The notes beneath the pieces are model-generated. The model was not told the DNA's origin. It worked only from the letters and a program-made list of their open reading frames with translations, and made no database searches. From Streptomyces europaeiscabiei (GTDB lineage Bacteria > Actinomycetota > Actinomycetes > Streptomycetales > Streptomycetaceae): a stretch of 64,000 nt of DNA. Location of the stretch: contig NZ_CP107841.1 in assembly GCF_036346855.1 (NCBI RefSeq), positions 6,886,001 to 6,950,000 on the forward strand, read 5' to 3'. The translations under genes and the position numbers were made by a program. The number at the start of each line of letters is the position of its first letter. Within the stretch, counting starts at the first letter, position 1. Positions 17,280 through 25,066 of the stretch are shown here, piece after piece.

Positions 17280-17885
17280 GTGTTCGATCTTGCTGTTTTC
17301 GGTTCCCTCTTCCTCACCCTCTTCGTGATCATGGATCCCCCCGGGATCACCCCGATCTTTCTCGGACTCACCGCCGGGCGGCCCGCTCGGACGCAGAAGC
17401 GGATGGCCTTCCAGGCCGTCTGCGTGGCCGGGGGTGTGATCACGATCTTCGGACTGCTCGGACACCAGATCCTGGACTATCTGCATGTGTCCGTGCCGGC
17501 GCTGATGATCGCGGGCGGGCTGCTGCTTCTGTTGATCGCGCTCGATCTGCTGACCGGCAAGACGGACGAGCCGACGCAGACGAAGGACGTGAACGTCGCA
17601 CTCGTCCCGCTGGGGATGCCGCTGCTGGCCGGTCCCGGCGCGATCGTGTCGGTGATCCTGGCTGTGCAGAAGGCGGACGGCGTGGCCGGTCAGGTGTCCG
17701 TGTGGGTCGCCATCCTGGCGATCCACGTCGTGCTCTGGCTGACGATGCGGTACTCGCTGCTGATCATCCGGGTCATCAAGGACGGCGGTGTGGTGCTGGT
17801 GACCCGGCTCGCGGGCATGATGCTCTCCGCGATCGCCGTGCAGCAGATCATCAACGGCGTCACCCAGGTCGTACAGGCCGCCTAG
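17280..17885 (+). CDS. MarC-family integral membrane protein
   Basis: A 201-residue membrane protein with six predicted transmembrane helices, typical length for the MarC/UPF0056 family. It begins FDLAVFGSLFLTLFVIMDPPGITPIFLGLT, where the NPxG-like DPPG motif sits at the end of TM1. The pseudo-repeat VNVALVPLGMPLLAGPGAI contains the second PxGxP-type loop. MarC function remains uncertain; the old link to multiple antibiotic resistance is not supported. The GTG at 17280 is the start. Transcription is expected to end at the perfect palindrome 17911-17942. Confidence 0.9.
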   Translation: MFDLAVFGSLFLTLFVIMDPPGITPIFLGLTAGRPARTQKRMAFQAVCVAGGVITIFGLLGHQILDYLHVSVPALMIAGGLLLLLIALDLLTGKTDEPTQTKDVNVALVPLGMPLLAGPGAIVSVILAVQKADGVAGQVSVWVAILAIHVVLWLTMRYSLLIIRVIKDGGVVLVTRLAGMMLSAIAVQQIINGVTQVVQAA

Positions 17886-17910
17886 TCCACGCCTGGTCCA
17901 GGTGTTGCAA

Positions 17911-17942
17911 AGCCCCGTACGGCATCGATGCCGTACGGGGCT
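17911..17942. terminator. Perfect 32-bp palindrome, bidirectional terminator
   Basis: Sixteen-base arms (AGCCCCGTACGGCATC and its complement) with no unpaired centre lie between marC (+) and the small gene ending at 17966 (-). Convergent placement supports a shared terminator. Confidence 0.85.
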
Positions 17943-17965
17943 CTGAAGTGTGAACGGATCCGCTG

Positions 17966-18118
17966 CTACGAGGCGGTCACGTCGGCCGGGCGGATCCAGA
18001 GGCGCTGCCCGATGGCGGCGGCCTGCTGCACGATCCGGTTGACGGAGGCGGCTTCCACGACGGTGCTGTCCACGGGTGTGCCGCTGACATCGTCGAGTCG
18101 CAGGATTTCGAAGCGCAA
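17966..18118 (-). CDS. Small conserved Streptomyces protein (50 aa)
   Basis: A 50-residue protein beginning MRFEILRLDDVSGTPVDSTVV and ending AAAIGQRLWIRPADVTAS. Proteins of this size and sequence recur in Streptomyces, but I know of no function. The TTG at 18118 is preferred: it starts the conserved-looking segment and has GGGAG six bases upstream. Two in-frame upstream codons (an ATG at 18145 and a start at 18229) would add a basic stretch, and the ATG abuts its GGAGG too closely. Its promoter lies in the unusually AT-rich interval with inverted repeats at 18217-18245, shared with the divergent NYN-domain gene. Confidence 0.72.
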   Translation of the reverse strand: MRFEILRLDDVSGTPVDSTVVEAASVNRIVQQAAAIGQRLWIRPADVTAS

Positions 18119-18216
18119 GGGCTTCTCCCTTCGTCTGGTCATCCTCCTGAGGAGAACTACTGGTGGCGGTTCGCGGGTCATCGGTGCCCGTGTTCCATAT
18201 GGAGTCAACGGTATGC

Positions 18217-18245
18217 ATGTTACAAACATTCCTTACGCTAAGGAA
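18217..18245. promoter_or_regulatory. Pair of inverted repeats in an AT-rich divergent promoter
   Basis: ATGTT-ACA-AACAT (18217-18229) abuts TTCCTTA-CGC-TAAGGAA (18229-18245), a perfect seven-base-arm palindrome. A TTAC-N6-GTAA element follows near 18252-18265. The stretch is clearly AT-richer than its surroundings and lies between the divergent genes at 18118 and 18364. It looks like an operator for one or more dimeric regulators. Confidence 0.55.
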
Positions 18246-18363
18246 AATTTTCGAGAAGCTAATTACTAGCCGGTAAGTGATGTGGGGGTATGTCTACCGA
18301 CAGGCGGGAAGACTGATTGGGACCGGTTGTGTTCGCAGCGTGACCGCCGGGACAATGGTGGTG

Positions 18364-19260
18364 ATGAACGACGACCTCACGGCGCTCGGCGCCCGCATCG
18401 AACGTACGAACGAGTTGCTTCATCGCATGCTCGCCGAGGTGGCGAAGACGCCCTCGACACATGCGATCTTCGTCGATGCCGGGTATCTGTACGCGGCCGT
18501 GGGGCGGCTCGTCGCGGGGACGGAGGACCGGCGGTCCTTCGACCTCGACGCGGAGGGACTCATCGACGCGCTGATCGACAAGGCGCGCACGATCTTCGCG
18601 GACAGCCGACTGCTGCGGGTCTACTGGTACGACGGGGCACGCCGCCGCATCCATACGGCGGAACAGCAGTCGATCGCCGAACTGCCGGACGTGAAGGTGC
18701 GACTCGGCAACCTCAACGCCAACAACCAGCAGAAGGGCGTCGACTCCCTCATCCGCACCGATCTGGAGTCACTGGCCCGGCACCGCGCGATCAGCGACGC
18801 GGCGCTCATCGGCGGCGACGAGGACTTGGTGTCGGCGGTCGAGGCGGCGCAGGGGTACGGGGCGCGGGTCCACCTGTGGGGCATCGAGGCTCCCGAGGGC
18901 CGCAACCAGGCCGATCCGCTGCTCTGGGAGGTCGACAGTCAGCGGACCTTCGACCTCGACTTCTTCAAGCCGTACGTGTCACGGCGGGCCGCCGCCACCT
19001 ACGAGACCCCCACCGGCCCTCGCCCCACCCGTGAGGACGTCCGCTTCGTCGGCGCGCAGATCGCCGCGAAGTGGCTCGCCTCCCGCGGCCGGGAGCCCCT
19101 GCAGGAGCTTCTGCACAGCCACCCGTACCTTCCCGGCTCCGTCGACCAGGACCTGCTCGTCGAGGCGGAGGGGCTGCTCCAGTACTCGCTGCGGGGCCAG
19201 GCCGACCTGAGGAGGGCGCTGCGGGACGGCTTCTGGGAGCACCTGCGGGCGCAGTACTAG
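18364..19260 (+). CDS. NYN-domain (PIN-like) putative ribonuclease
   Basis: A 298-residue protein with an N-terminal NYN/PIN-like nuclease domain. Conserved acidic residues are visible in AIFVDAGYLYAAVGRL, KGVDSLIRTDLESLARHRAISDAALIGGDEDLVSAVEAAQ and GARVHLWGI, which would form the metal-binding centre. Family members (the LabA/TIGR00288 type) are predicted RNases. The C-terminal part (about 200-298) contains a LOTUS/OHA-like helical segment, TREDVRFVGAQIAAKWLASRGREPLQELL. The ATG at 18364 was chosen; an ATG three codons upstream (18355) is equally possible, as neither has a strong Shine-Dalgarno. A 136-bp structured repeat begins four bases after the stop and is probably in its 3' untranslated region. 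Confidence 0.85.
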   Translation: MNDDLTALGARIERTNELLHRMLAEVAKTPSTHAIFVDAGYLYAAVGRLVAGTEDRRSFDLDAEGLIDALIDKARTIFADSRLLRVYWYDGARRRIHTAEQQSIAELPDVKVRLGNLNANNQQKGVDSLIRTDLESLARHRAISDAALIGGDEDLVSAVEAAQGYGARVHLWGIEAPEGRNQADPLLWEVDSQRTFDLDFFKPYVSRRAAATYETPTGPRPTREDVRFVGAQIAAKWLASRGREPLQELLHSHPYLPGSVDQDLLVEAEGLLQYSLRGQADLRRALRDGFWEHLRAQY

Positions 19261-19263
19261 GGC

Positions 19264-19399
19264 GCGCTTCTGATGGCTCCTGGCCGGAGATCATCCGGCC
19301 GATCGGCGCCGCGCGAGGTGACTCGTGAGGCGCCGGCCGCCTCACCGGACTCGTCCGTAACCGCTCGCCAACGGCTTCAAGAGCCGTCGGAAACGGCCT
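19264..19399 (+). repeat. 136-bp structured intergenic repeat, copy A
   Basis: An ungapped 136-base segment, 129 of 136 identical to copy B at 24340-24475; all seven differences are transitions. It can fold into a seven-base stem at 19282-19300, a long hairpin at 19305-19334 (six plus six base pairs around one G-A mismatch, capped by a GTGA tetraloop) and a six-base stem at 19371-19387. It starts right after the stop of the NYN gene, so it is likely transcribed as its 3' untranslated region. I cannot match it to a known RNA family or insertion element. Confidence 0.85.
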
Positions 19400-19436
19400 G
19401 GCCACACCGAGGGCGACCAGAGGTCCCGATGTCGGG

Positions 19437-20315
19437 TCAGCCGGTGGCGATCCGGTCCCAGAAACCGATGAGGGCGTCCGCCGTCGCCGTCGGCTGGTCG
19501 GTGTTCGGCGAGTGTTCGGCGTCACGGATGACGGTGCGGTGGGCGTGCAGGCGCACGGCCATGTCGTCGAGGAGCGGAATCGGCCAGGTGTCGTCGCGTT
19601 CGCCGGACAGGACGTGCTTGGGCAGGTCCACGGCGGCGAGTTCGGCGACGCGGTCCGGTTCCTCGCAGAGCTGGCGGCCTGTCGCGATGAGCTGGGCGGG
19701 GCTGGTGGCGAGCCAGCGGCGGCGCAGGTCGGCGCGGTCGTCCAGCCCCTCGTCGAGGGCTCCCGTCTCGGTCTCCTCCGGTTCCGGCGCCTCCATGGCC
19801 TGGATGGCGTCCCACACCTGCTCCATGTCCATCACGGCCAGGGCATCCCGCAACAGCTTCACGCGCTGCTGCTGGCCGCCCGAGATCCGGGCGGGGCCGG
19901 AAGCCATGAGGGTGAGCGAGGCGAACGGGGAGGCGTCCAGCAGCAGGGCGGCGCGGGAGATCTGACCGCCGAGGGAGTGGCCGACGAGATGCAGGGGGGT
20001 GCCGTCGCTCACGGCCTCCGCCTGGGCGAGCAGATCCTTCGCCAACTCCGCCTGCGCGTACGGCGCTTCGTCCTCCTCGGCCCCCGGGCTCTCGTGCTGC
20101 CCGCGGCCGTCCACCGCCACCGACCGGTACCCGGCCTCCGCCAACGGCTCATGCAGCGCGATGAAGTCCTCCTTGCTCCCGGTGAACCCCGGTACGAGCA
20201 ACACGGTCCCCTTCACCGCCGCCCCCGCCTCGATCACGGCGAACTCCCCACGAGGGGTACGCAGAAGGTGGGCCCTGGCACCGGCGGGCGGGGTGAAGGT
20301 CGGGGGACGGCTCAT
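19437..20315 (-). CDS. Alpha/beta fold hydrolase
   Basis: A soluble alpha/beta hydrolase of 292 residues, substrate unknown. The oxyanion region is LLVPGFTGSKEDFIAL, the strand-order motif VAVDGRGQHESPG, and the nucleophile elbow GHSLGGQ (Ser). An acidic residue follows in LSGERDDTWPI and the catalytic His in IRDAEHSPNTDQP. There is no signal peptide. The ATG at 20315 begins MSRPPTFTPPAG; upstream in-frame sequence is compositionally non-coding. No strong Shine-Dalgarno is visible. The esterase class could cover lipases, haloperoxidases or C-C hydrolases, and the context does not decide among them. Confidence 0.87.
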   Translation of the reverse strand: MSRPPTFTPPAGARAHLLRTPRGEFAVIEAGAAVKGTVLLVPGFTGSKEDFIALHEPLAEAGYRSVAVDGRGQHESPGAEEDEAPYAQAELAKDLLAQAEAVSDGTPLHLVGHSLGGQISRAALLLDASPFASLTLMASGPARISGGQQQRVKLLRDALAVMDMEQVWDAIQAMEAPEPEETETGALDEGLDDRADLRRRWLATSPAQLIATGRQLCEEPDRVAELAAVDLPKHVLSGERDDTWPIPLLDDMAVRLHAHRTVIRDAEHSPNTDQPTATADALIGFWDRIATG

Positions 20316-20645
20316 GGGGGGAGGGTAACCGGCCCACGAACCCGACGGTCGCGCCACCCCTGCGACCCCGAGGGCCGGTCGTCGGGTGCGGGTGGGCGGG
20401 GGCTGGTCGACAGCGTGGGGCGCGCCCACGGTTCTCAGGGGCGCGGGGAGTCGAGCGATCAACCACACACGGCCTGCACCCGTCCCCGACAACAGCCCTC
20501 ACCGAGCTACCAGGCGCCAAGGAGGAAAAAATGGGGGCACAGTCCCTGGAGGAAGGGGCAGGCATGGGCGGTGGGGGCGAGAACCCCTTGGAACGCCGAA
20601 GGCCCGGCCCCGAAAAGGGACCGGACCTTCACTCGGCTGTTCGGC
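20316..20645. other. 330-base intergenic region with a degenerate Streptomyces element
   Basis: This lies between two - strand genes. It includes a reverse-orientation copy of the CGCGCAGTTCCCCGCGCCCCT-type element (20431-20467), preceded by a GGGTGCGGGTGGGCGGGGGCTGG-like stretch. It also holds a short GGCCCGGCCCC/AAAAGGG region near 20600-20625 that may help end the helicase transcript. No gene is supported. Confidence 0.5.
20431..20467 (-). repeat. Degenerate Streptomyces intergenic element
   Basis: Read on the - strand it gives GTGGTTGATCGCTCGAC then TCCCCGCGCCCCTGAG, resembling the elements at 7641-7671 and 24521-24549. It is identified by recall of a common Streptomyces motif. Confidence 0.45.
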
Positions 20646-23147
20646 TCAGCCCTCCGTGGGCTCCACGGCAGCCGCGGCCTTCCGAGCACGACGACGCGGC
20701 GCCGGAGCCTCGGCCGCCGCCTCGACGACAGCCGGAACCGCAGCCTTACGCGTACGACGCGGCTTCGTGGCCTGCTCCTCCGTCGGCTGGGCCGGAACCG
20801 CGCCCTCGGCCGTGGCCGCCGCCTTACGGGTGGTGCGGCGACGCGGCTTGGGCGCCTCGACGGTGTCGAGGGCGGTCTCGGCGGCGCTGTCCGTCGCCTC
20901 GACGGTGGCTGCGGCGGTCTTGCGCGTGCGGCGTCGGGGTGTGGCCGGAGCCTCTTCGGCGGCGGTCTCCTCGACCACGGCCTCGGCGGGCGCGGCGACC
21001 TTGCGGGTGCGGCGACGCGGCGCGGCCGGAGCCTCGGCGGCGACCGCACCCTCGGCCGTGTCGAGCGCGGCCTCGGCAGCGGGCGCCACGGCGGCCACCG
21101 CGGCCTTGCGGGTCCGACGGCGAGGCGTGGCCGGAGCCTCCTCGGCGACAGCCTCCACCACGCTCTCGGCGGCTTCCGCCACGCTCTTACGGGTGCGGCG
21201 ACGCGGCTTGGGCGCCTCGACGGTGTCGAGGGCGGTCTCGGCGGCGCTGTCCGTCGCCTCGACGGTGGCTGCGGCGGTCTTGCGCGTGCGGCGTCGGGGT
21301 GTGGCCGGAGCCTCTTCGGCGGCGGTCTCCTCGACCACGGCCTCGGCGGGCGCGGCGACCTTGCGGGTGCGGCGACGCGGCGCGGCCGGAGCCTCGGCGG
21401 CGACCGCACCCTCAGCGGTGTCGAGCGAGGCTTCCGCGCCGGCCACGGCCTCGGGAGCCTCGGCGGCCTCCACCGACTTGCGAGTGCGGCGGCGACGCGG
21501 CTTCGAGGCTTCCTCGCCCGACTCGGCAGGTGCGCCCGAGACGGTCTCGACCACGGCCTCGGCCCGCTCGGCCGACGTGCTCTCGACCGCGGTCTCGGCG
21601 CCGGGGTTCGCACCGGCGCCGGCGCGGGTACGGCGGCGACGGCGAGGTGTACGGGGCTCGGACTCGGCGGAGCCGGTACCCGGCGTCTGCGCGGACTCCG
21701 AGGGCTTGGTGACCGCGGCGGCCTCCGGGGACGCCCCGTCGACGCTGGAACCACTGCGCGTACGGCGGCGACTGCGCGGCGTACGCGCCGGGCGCTCACG
21801 CTCGCGCTCGGCGGACGACGGGCCGGAGGAACGGCCGCCGCGACCGCGCGGACCGCGCCCGCCCGGCTCACCGAGGTCTTCCAGCTCCTCGGCGTCCAGC
21901 CCGGCCCGGGTGCGCTCGGAGCGCGGCAGGACACCCTTCGTGCCCGCCGGGATATTGAGCTCCTCGAAGAGGTGCGGGGAGGTGGAGTACGTCTCCGGCG
22001 GGTCGTTGAACCCGAGGTCCAGCGCCTTGTTGATGAGCTGCCAGCGCGGGATGTCGTCCCAGTCGACGAGAGTGACCGCGATGCCCTTGGCACCCGCGCG
22101 GCCCGTACGGCCGATGCGGTGCAGGTAGGTCTTCTCGTCCTCGGGGGACTGGTAGTTGATGACGTGGGTGACGCCCTCGACGTCGATGCCGCGGGCTGCG
22201 ACGTCGGTGCAGACGAGGACGTCCACCTTGCCGTTGCGGAAGGCGCGCAGGGCCTGCTCGCGGGCGCCCTGGCCGAGGTCGCCGTGGACCGCGCCGGAGG
22301 CGAAGCCCCGCTGCTTGAGCTGGTCGGCGAGGTCGGCCGCCGTGCGCTTCGTACGGCAGAAGACCATGACCAGTCCGCGGCCGTCGGCCTGCAGTATGCG
22401 CGAGACCAACTCGGGCTTGTCCATGTTGTGCGCGCGGTAGATGTGCTGAGAGGTGTTCGCGACCGTCGCGCCCTCGTCGTCCGGGGCCGTGGCGCGGATG
22501 TGCGTCGGCTGGGACATGTAACGGCGGGCCAGGCCGATGACCGCGCCCGGCATCGTCGCCGAGAACAGCATCGTCTGGCGCCGGGCCGGAAGCATGTTGA
22601 TGATCTTCTCGACGTCGGGCAGGAAGCCCAGGTCGAGCATCTCGTCGGCCTCGTCGAGGACCAGGCACTTGACGTTCTTCAGGTTCAGCTTCTTCTGGCC
22701 CGCAAGGTCGAGAAGCCGCCCAGGGGTGCCGATGACGACGTCGACGCCCTTCTTGAGGGCCTCCACCTGGGGCTCGTAGGCGCGGCCGCCGTAGATCGCC
22801 AGGACGCGCACGTTGCGCACCTTGCCGGCGGTCAGCAGGTCGTTGGTGACCTGGGTGCACAGCTCGCGCGTGGGGACGACGACGAGCGCCTGCGGCGAGT
22901 CGACGAGGTCCTCGGGCTTGGCGCGGCCGGCCTCGACATCGGCGGGGACGACGACGCGCTCGAGGAGCGGGAGGCCGAAGCCCAGCGTCTTGCCGGTGCC
23001 GGTCTTGGCCTGGCCGATGATGTCGGTGCCGGTGAGGGCGACCGGGAGCGTCATCTCCTGGATGGGGAAGGGGGTGAGGATGCCGACGGCCTCAAGGGCC
23101 TCGGCCGTCTCGGGGAAGATTCCGAGATCTCGGAAAGTCGTAGTCAG
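20646..23147 (-). CDS. DEAD-box RNA helicase with long Arg/Ala-rich C-terminal repeat tail
   Basis: An ATP-dependent RNA helicase of about 833 residues, probably acting in RNA structure remodelling or ribosome biogenesis (RhlE-like; mycobacterial Rv3211 lies in the same context). The core (about 1-430) has the Q motif FPIQEMTLP, Walker A AKTGTGKT, PTRELC, DEAD, SATMPG, the ARGIDVEGVTH segment and HRIGRTGRAG. The remainder is a tail of Ala/Glu-rich spacers punctuated by about ten PRRRTRK motifs that could bind RNA. Within it, 222 bp (20832-21053) are identical to 21192-21413, a 360-bp-offset duplication. The start is uncertain. CTG at 23147 has AAGAGG seven bases upstream and begins LTTTFRDLGIF; GTG codons at 23228 and 23246 give longer versions without a Shine-Dalgarno. 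Confidence 0.9.
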   Translation of the reverse strand: MTTTFRDLGIFPETAEALEAVGILTPFPIQEMTLPVALTGTDIIGQAKTGTGKTLGFGLPLLERVVVPADVEAGRAKPEDLVDSPQALVVVPTRELCTQVTNDLLTAGKVRNVRVLAIYGGRAYEPQVEALKKGVDVVIGTPGRLLDLAGQKKLNLKNVKCLVLDEADEMLDLGFLPDVEKIINMLPARRQTMLFSATMPGAVIGLARRYMSQPTHIRATAPDDEGATVANTSQHIYRAHNMDKPELVSRILQADGRGLVMVFCRTKRTAADLADQLKQRGFASGAVHGDLGQGAREQALRAFRNGKVDVLVCTDVAARGIDVEGVTHVINYQSPEDEKTYLHRIGRTGRAGAKGIAVTLVDWDDIPRWQLINKALDLGFNDPPETYSTSPHLFEELNIPAGTKGVLPRSERTRAGLDAEELEDLGEPGGRGPRGRGGRSSGPSSAERERERPARTPRSRRRTRSGSSVDGASPEAAAVTKPSESAQTPGTGSAESEPRTPRRRRRTRAGAGANPGAETAVESTSAERAEAVVETVSGAPAESGEEASKPRRRRTRKSVEAAEAPEAVAGAEASLDTAEGAVAAEAPAAPRRRTRKVAAPAEAVVEETAAEEAPATPRRRTRKTAAATVEATDSAAETALDTVEAPKPRRRTRKSVAEAAESVVEAVAEEAPATPRRRTRKAAVAAVAPAAEAALDTAEGAVAAEAPAAPRRRTRKVAAPAEAVVEETAAEEAPATPRRRTRKTAAATVEATDSAAETALDTVEAPKPRRRTTRKAAATAEGAVPAQPTEEQATKPRRTRKAAVPAVVEAAAEAPAPRRRARKAAAAVEPTEG
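20832..21413 (-). repeat. Intragenic duplication in the helicase tail (222-bp identical arms)
   Basis: Bases 20832-21053 and 21192-21413 are identical over 222 bp at an offset of exactly 360 bp (120 codons), so the frame is kept. Complete identity at synonymous positions indicates a recent duplication or ongoing gene conversion. Confidence 0.92.
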
Positions 23148-23556
23148 GGTGCTGCCTCTTCTGTGTACGCGGTGTGAGGCGAGCGCGGGGGTCGTGTCGG
23201 ACCGTGCCGGGGACGTCGGCCGCCTCACGGGCGGACCGTGTGGCACGGGACCACTGCCGACGCTCTAGCGCTCATACCGCTGAGGGGTTCCCTCCGGACG
23301 CCGTACGCAGAGTGCCGTACGGAAAAGGAGGGCTGTCGGGTCGGAGCCGATCGGGCCACCGACCGGGCATCCTCATGCGTGCGGCCTGTCGAGACACGGT
23401 CGAACTACGTCGACGTACCAGCAGGCGCATTACCACCATACCCCGGAATCGCGCATATGCGATGGCCGATTTGGTCACGTAGTCGTCGTCACACTGAAGG
23501 GCACACTGAGTGACCGGGCCCTTCCGCCTTGCGCGGAGCGGGCTATTGTGCGCTGC
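23148..23556. other. 409-base divergent promoter region, helicase / ferritin-like gene
   Basis: It includes an inverted repeat CCGTACG-N8-CGTACGG (23301-23322) in the presumed 5' leader of the helicase, and an AAGGGC/GCCCTT pair near the ferritin-like gene start. A long leader would be usual for DEAD-box helicase mRNAs, but no specific riboswitch or thermosensor is recognised. Confidence 0.5.
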
Positions 23557-24324
23557 ATGACCACGTCTGACAAGCCTGAGAACGCCACCGGCAGCGAGTC
23601 CGCCGACGCCGCCGACACCGCCGAGGTCACCGGGATCGCCGCCCAGGACTGGGCCCGGGCCTCCGCCGACCCGCAGTACCGCGCCGCGGTGGTGGACCTG
23701 CTGGGCGCGCTGGCGTACGGGGAGCTGGCGGCGTTCGAACGGCTCGCGGAGGACGCGAAGCTGGCGCCGACCCTCGTCGACAAGGCCGAGCTGGCCAAGA
23801 TGGCGGCGGCCGAGTTCCACCACTTCGAGAGGCTCCGGGACCGGCTCACCGAGGTGGGCGAGGAGTCGACGCGTGCCATGGAGCCGTTCGTCGACGCGCT
23901 CGACGGCTTCCACAGGCAGACCGCGCCGTCGGACTGGCTGGAGGGGCTCGTCAAGGCGTACGTCGGCGACTCGATCGCCAGCGACTTCTACCGGGAGGTC
24001 GCGGCGCACCTCGACTCGGACACGCGCGGGCTGGTGCTCGCGGTGCTGGACGACACGGGGCACGCCGGGTTCGCCGTGGAGAAGGTGCGGGCCGCGATCG
24101 ACGAGGATCCGCGCGTGGGCGGGCGACTGGCGCTGTGGGCACGGCGGTTGATGGGGGAGGCGCTGTCGCAGTCCCAGCGGGTGGTGGCCGACCGCGACGC
24201 CTTGTCCACGATGCTCGTGGGGGGTGTCGCCGACGGGTTCGATCTGGCCGAGGTGGGGCGGATGTTCTCGCGGATCACCGAGGCGCACACCAAACGGATG
24301 GCTGCGCTGGGCCTCGCGGCCTGA
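23557..24324 (+). CDS. Ferritin-like fold protein (MiaE/DUF4439-type)
   Basis: A predicted four-helix-bundle diiron protein of 255 residues. After a disordered acidic N-terminus (about 1-35) come helices bearing candidate iron ligands: Glu in LGALAYGELAAFERL, the ExxH-like AAAEFHHFERL, Asp/Glu in VGDSIASDFYREV, and Glu/His in FSRITEAHTKRM. The order resembles the tRNA-(ms2io6A)-hydroxylase-like ferritin family and mycobacterial Rv3210c, found beside the rhlE gene there as here. No substrate is assigned. The ATG at 23557 has no Shine-Dalgarno, while TATTGT ends seven bases before it, so the mRNA may be leaderless. A structured 136-bp repeat follows 15 bases after the stop. Confidence 0.83.
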   Translation: MTTSDKPENATGSESADAADTAEVTGIAAQDWARASADPQYRAAVVDLLGALAYGELAAFERLAEDAKLAPTLVDKAELAKMAAAEFHHFERLRDRLTEVGEESTRAMEPFVDALDGFHRQTAPSDWLEGLVKAYVGDSIASDFYREVAAHLDSDTRGLVLAVLDDTGHAGFAVEKVRAAIDEDPRVGGRLALWARRLMGEALSQSQRVVADRDALSTMLVGGVADGFDLAEVGRMFSRITEAHTKRMAALGLAA

Positions 24325-24339
24325 GTGGGGGCGCCCAGG

Positions 24340-24475
24340 GCGCTTCTGATGGCTCTTGGTCGGAGATCATCCGGCCGATCGGCGCCGCGCGAGGCGACTC
24401 GTGAGGCGCCGGCTGCCTCACCGGACTCGTCCGTAACCGCTTACCAACGGCTTCAAGAGCCGTCAGAAACGGCCT
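24340..24475 (+). repeat. 136-bp structured intergenic repeat, copy B
   Basis: The counterpart of 19264-19399 (offset 5,076 bp, 95% identical). In the first stem a C-to-T change turns a C-G pair into U-G, and in the long hairpin (24381-24410) the loop is GCGA instead of GTGA, still a GNRA tetraloop. Both changes preserve folding of the + strand RNA. It follows the ferritin-like gene at the same relative position as copy A follows the NYN gene. Confidence 0.85.
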
Positions 24476-24520
24476 ATTCGTCGTGGGGGGACTCGCCGTC
24501 CGGTGGGTGCGGGTGCTTCA

Positions 24521-24549
24521 TGGCTGTTCGCGCAGTTCCCCGCGCTCCC
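24521..24549 (+). repeat. Degenerate Streptomyces intergenic element
   Basis: TGGCTGTTCGCGCAGTTCCC followed by CGCGCTCCC is the best-preserved of three copies in the window. It lies between convergent genes. Confidence 0.55.
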
Positions 24550-24579
24550 GGACGGGGCTTCGTCCCTGTCCGCGGTTCG

Positions 24580-24852
24580 TCACGCCGTCGCTGAGCTGCT
24601 GCGTCGAAATCGTTCCGTCGGGCGCAGGAGCAGGGACAGGGAGGCGGCTGCCATGACCAGTGCGCCGGTGAGGATCAGCGGGTAGTTCGCGGAGCCCAGT
24701 GCCGTGTGGGTGAGGAAGGCGCCGAAGAGGGCGCCGGCGGTGCCGGTCGGGAGGACCAGGGTGCGGGACGGCAGGCGGTGGGGGAGGCGGTAAGCGGCGG
24801 CGCAGGCCAGGGCGAAGCCGAGGAGCGCGGATCCGAGTGCTTCCAAGAACAT
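24580..24852 (-). CDS. Small membrane protein, conserved hypothetical
   Basis: A 90-residue protein with three likely transmembrane segments: LEALGSALLGFALACAAAY, VLPTGTAGALFGAFLTHTAL and YPLILTGALVMAAASLSLLL, ending in a basic Ser-rich tail. Its function is unknown. The ATG at 24852 is preferred, as GGGAGGGAA lies nine bases upstream; a longer frame from 24933 adds non-membrane sequence. It occupies the place of mycobacterial Rv3209 between the ferritin-like and DUF3107 genes, but I do not claim orthology. Confidence 0.75.
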   Translation of the reverse strand: MFLEALGSALLGFALACAAAYRLPHRLPSRTLVLPTGTAGALFGAFLTHTALGSANYPLILTGALVMAAASLSLLLRPTERFRRSSSATA

Positions 24853-24997
24853 GATCGGGTTCCCTCCCGCACGGCCTGGCCTGGGCAAATCGGTCGTAGC
24901 CGGTACTACCCGCGAGCCGCGGCACGCAATCATCGTCTGTGGACGAGATGTAGTCGCTCTGTGCGGTTCGGCCCGTGGGAGCCATGAGGAGCGGGCG

Positions 24998-25040
24998 TAC
25001 GGAGGGGCCCGGTGGTTTCACACCACCGGGCCCCTCCGTA
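24998..25040 (-). terminator. Strong terminator hairpin after the DUF3107 gene
   Basis: Nineteen-base perfect arms (TACGGAGGGGCCCGGTGGT and its complement) around TTCAC, 27 bases beyond the stop of the - strand DUF3107 gene. Confidence 0.85.
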
Positions 25041-25066
25041 TACCTCTTGTGCCTTGTGCCTCGTGA

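Noticed and set aside
20832..21413. Regular repeats that could suggest a CRISPR array
   Set aside because: They are codon-phased repeats inside the helicase tail, with no unique spacers of constant length and no cas genes.
19512..23177. Very long open frame (over 1,200 codons) on the + strand opposite the alpha/beta hydrolase and helicase genes
   Set aside because: It is the antisense shadow of two genes with clear catalytic motifs; its translation is low-complexity Gly/Arg/Leu with no domain.
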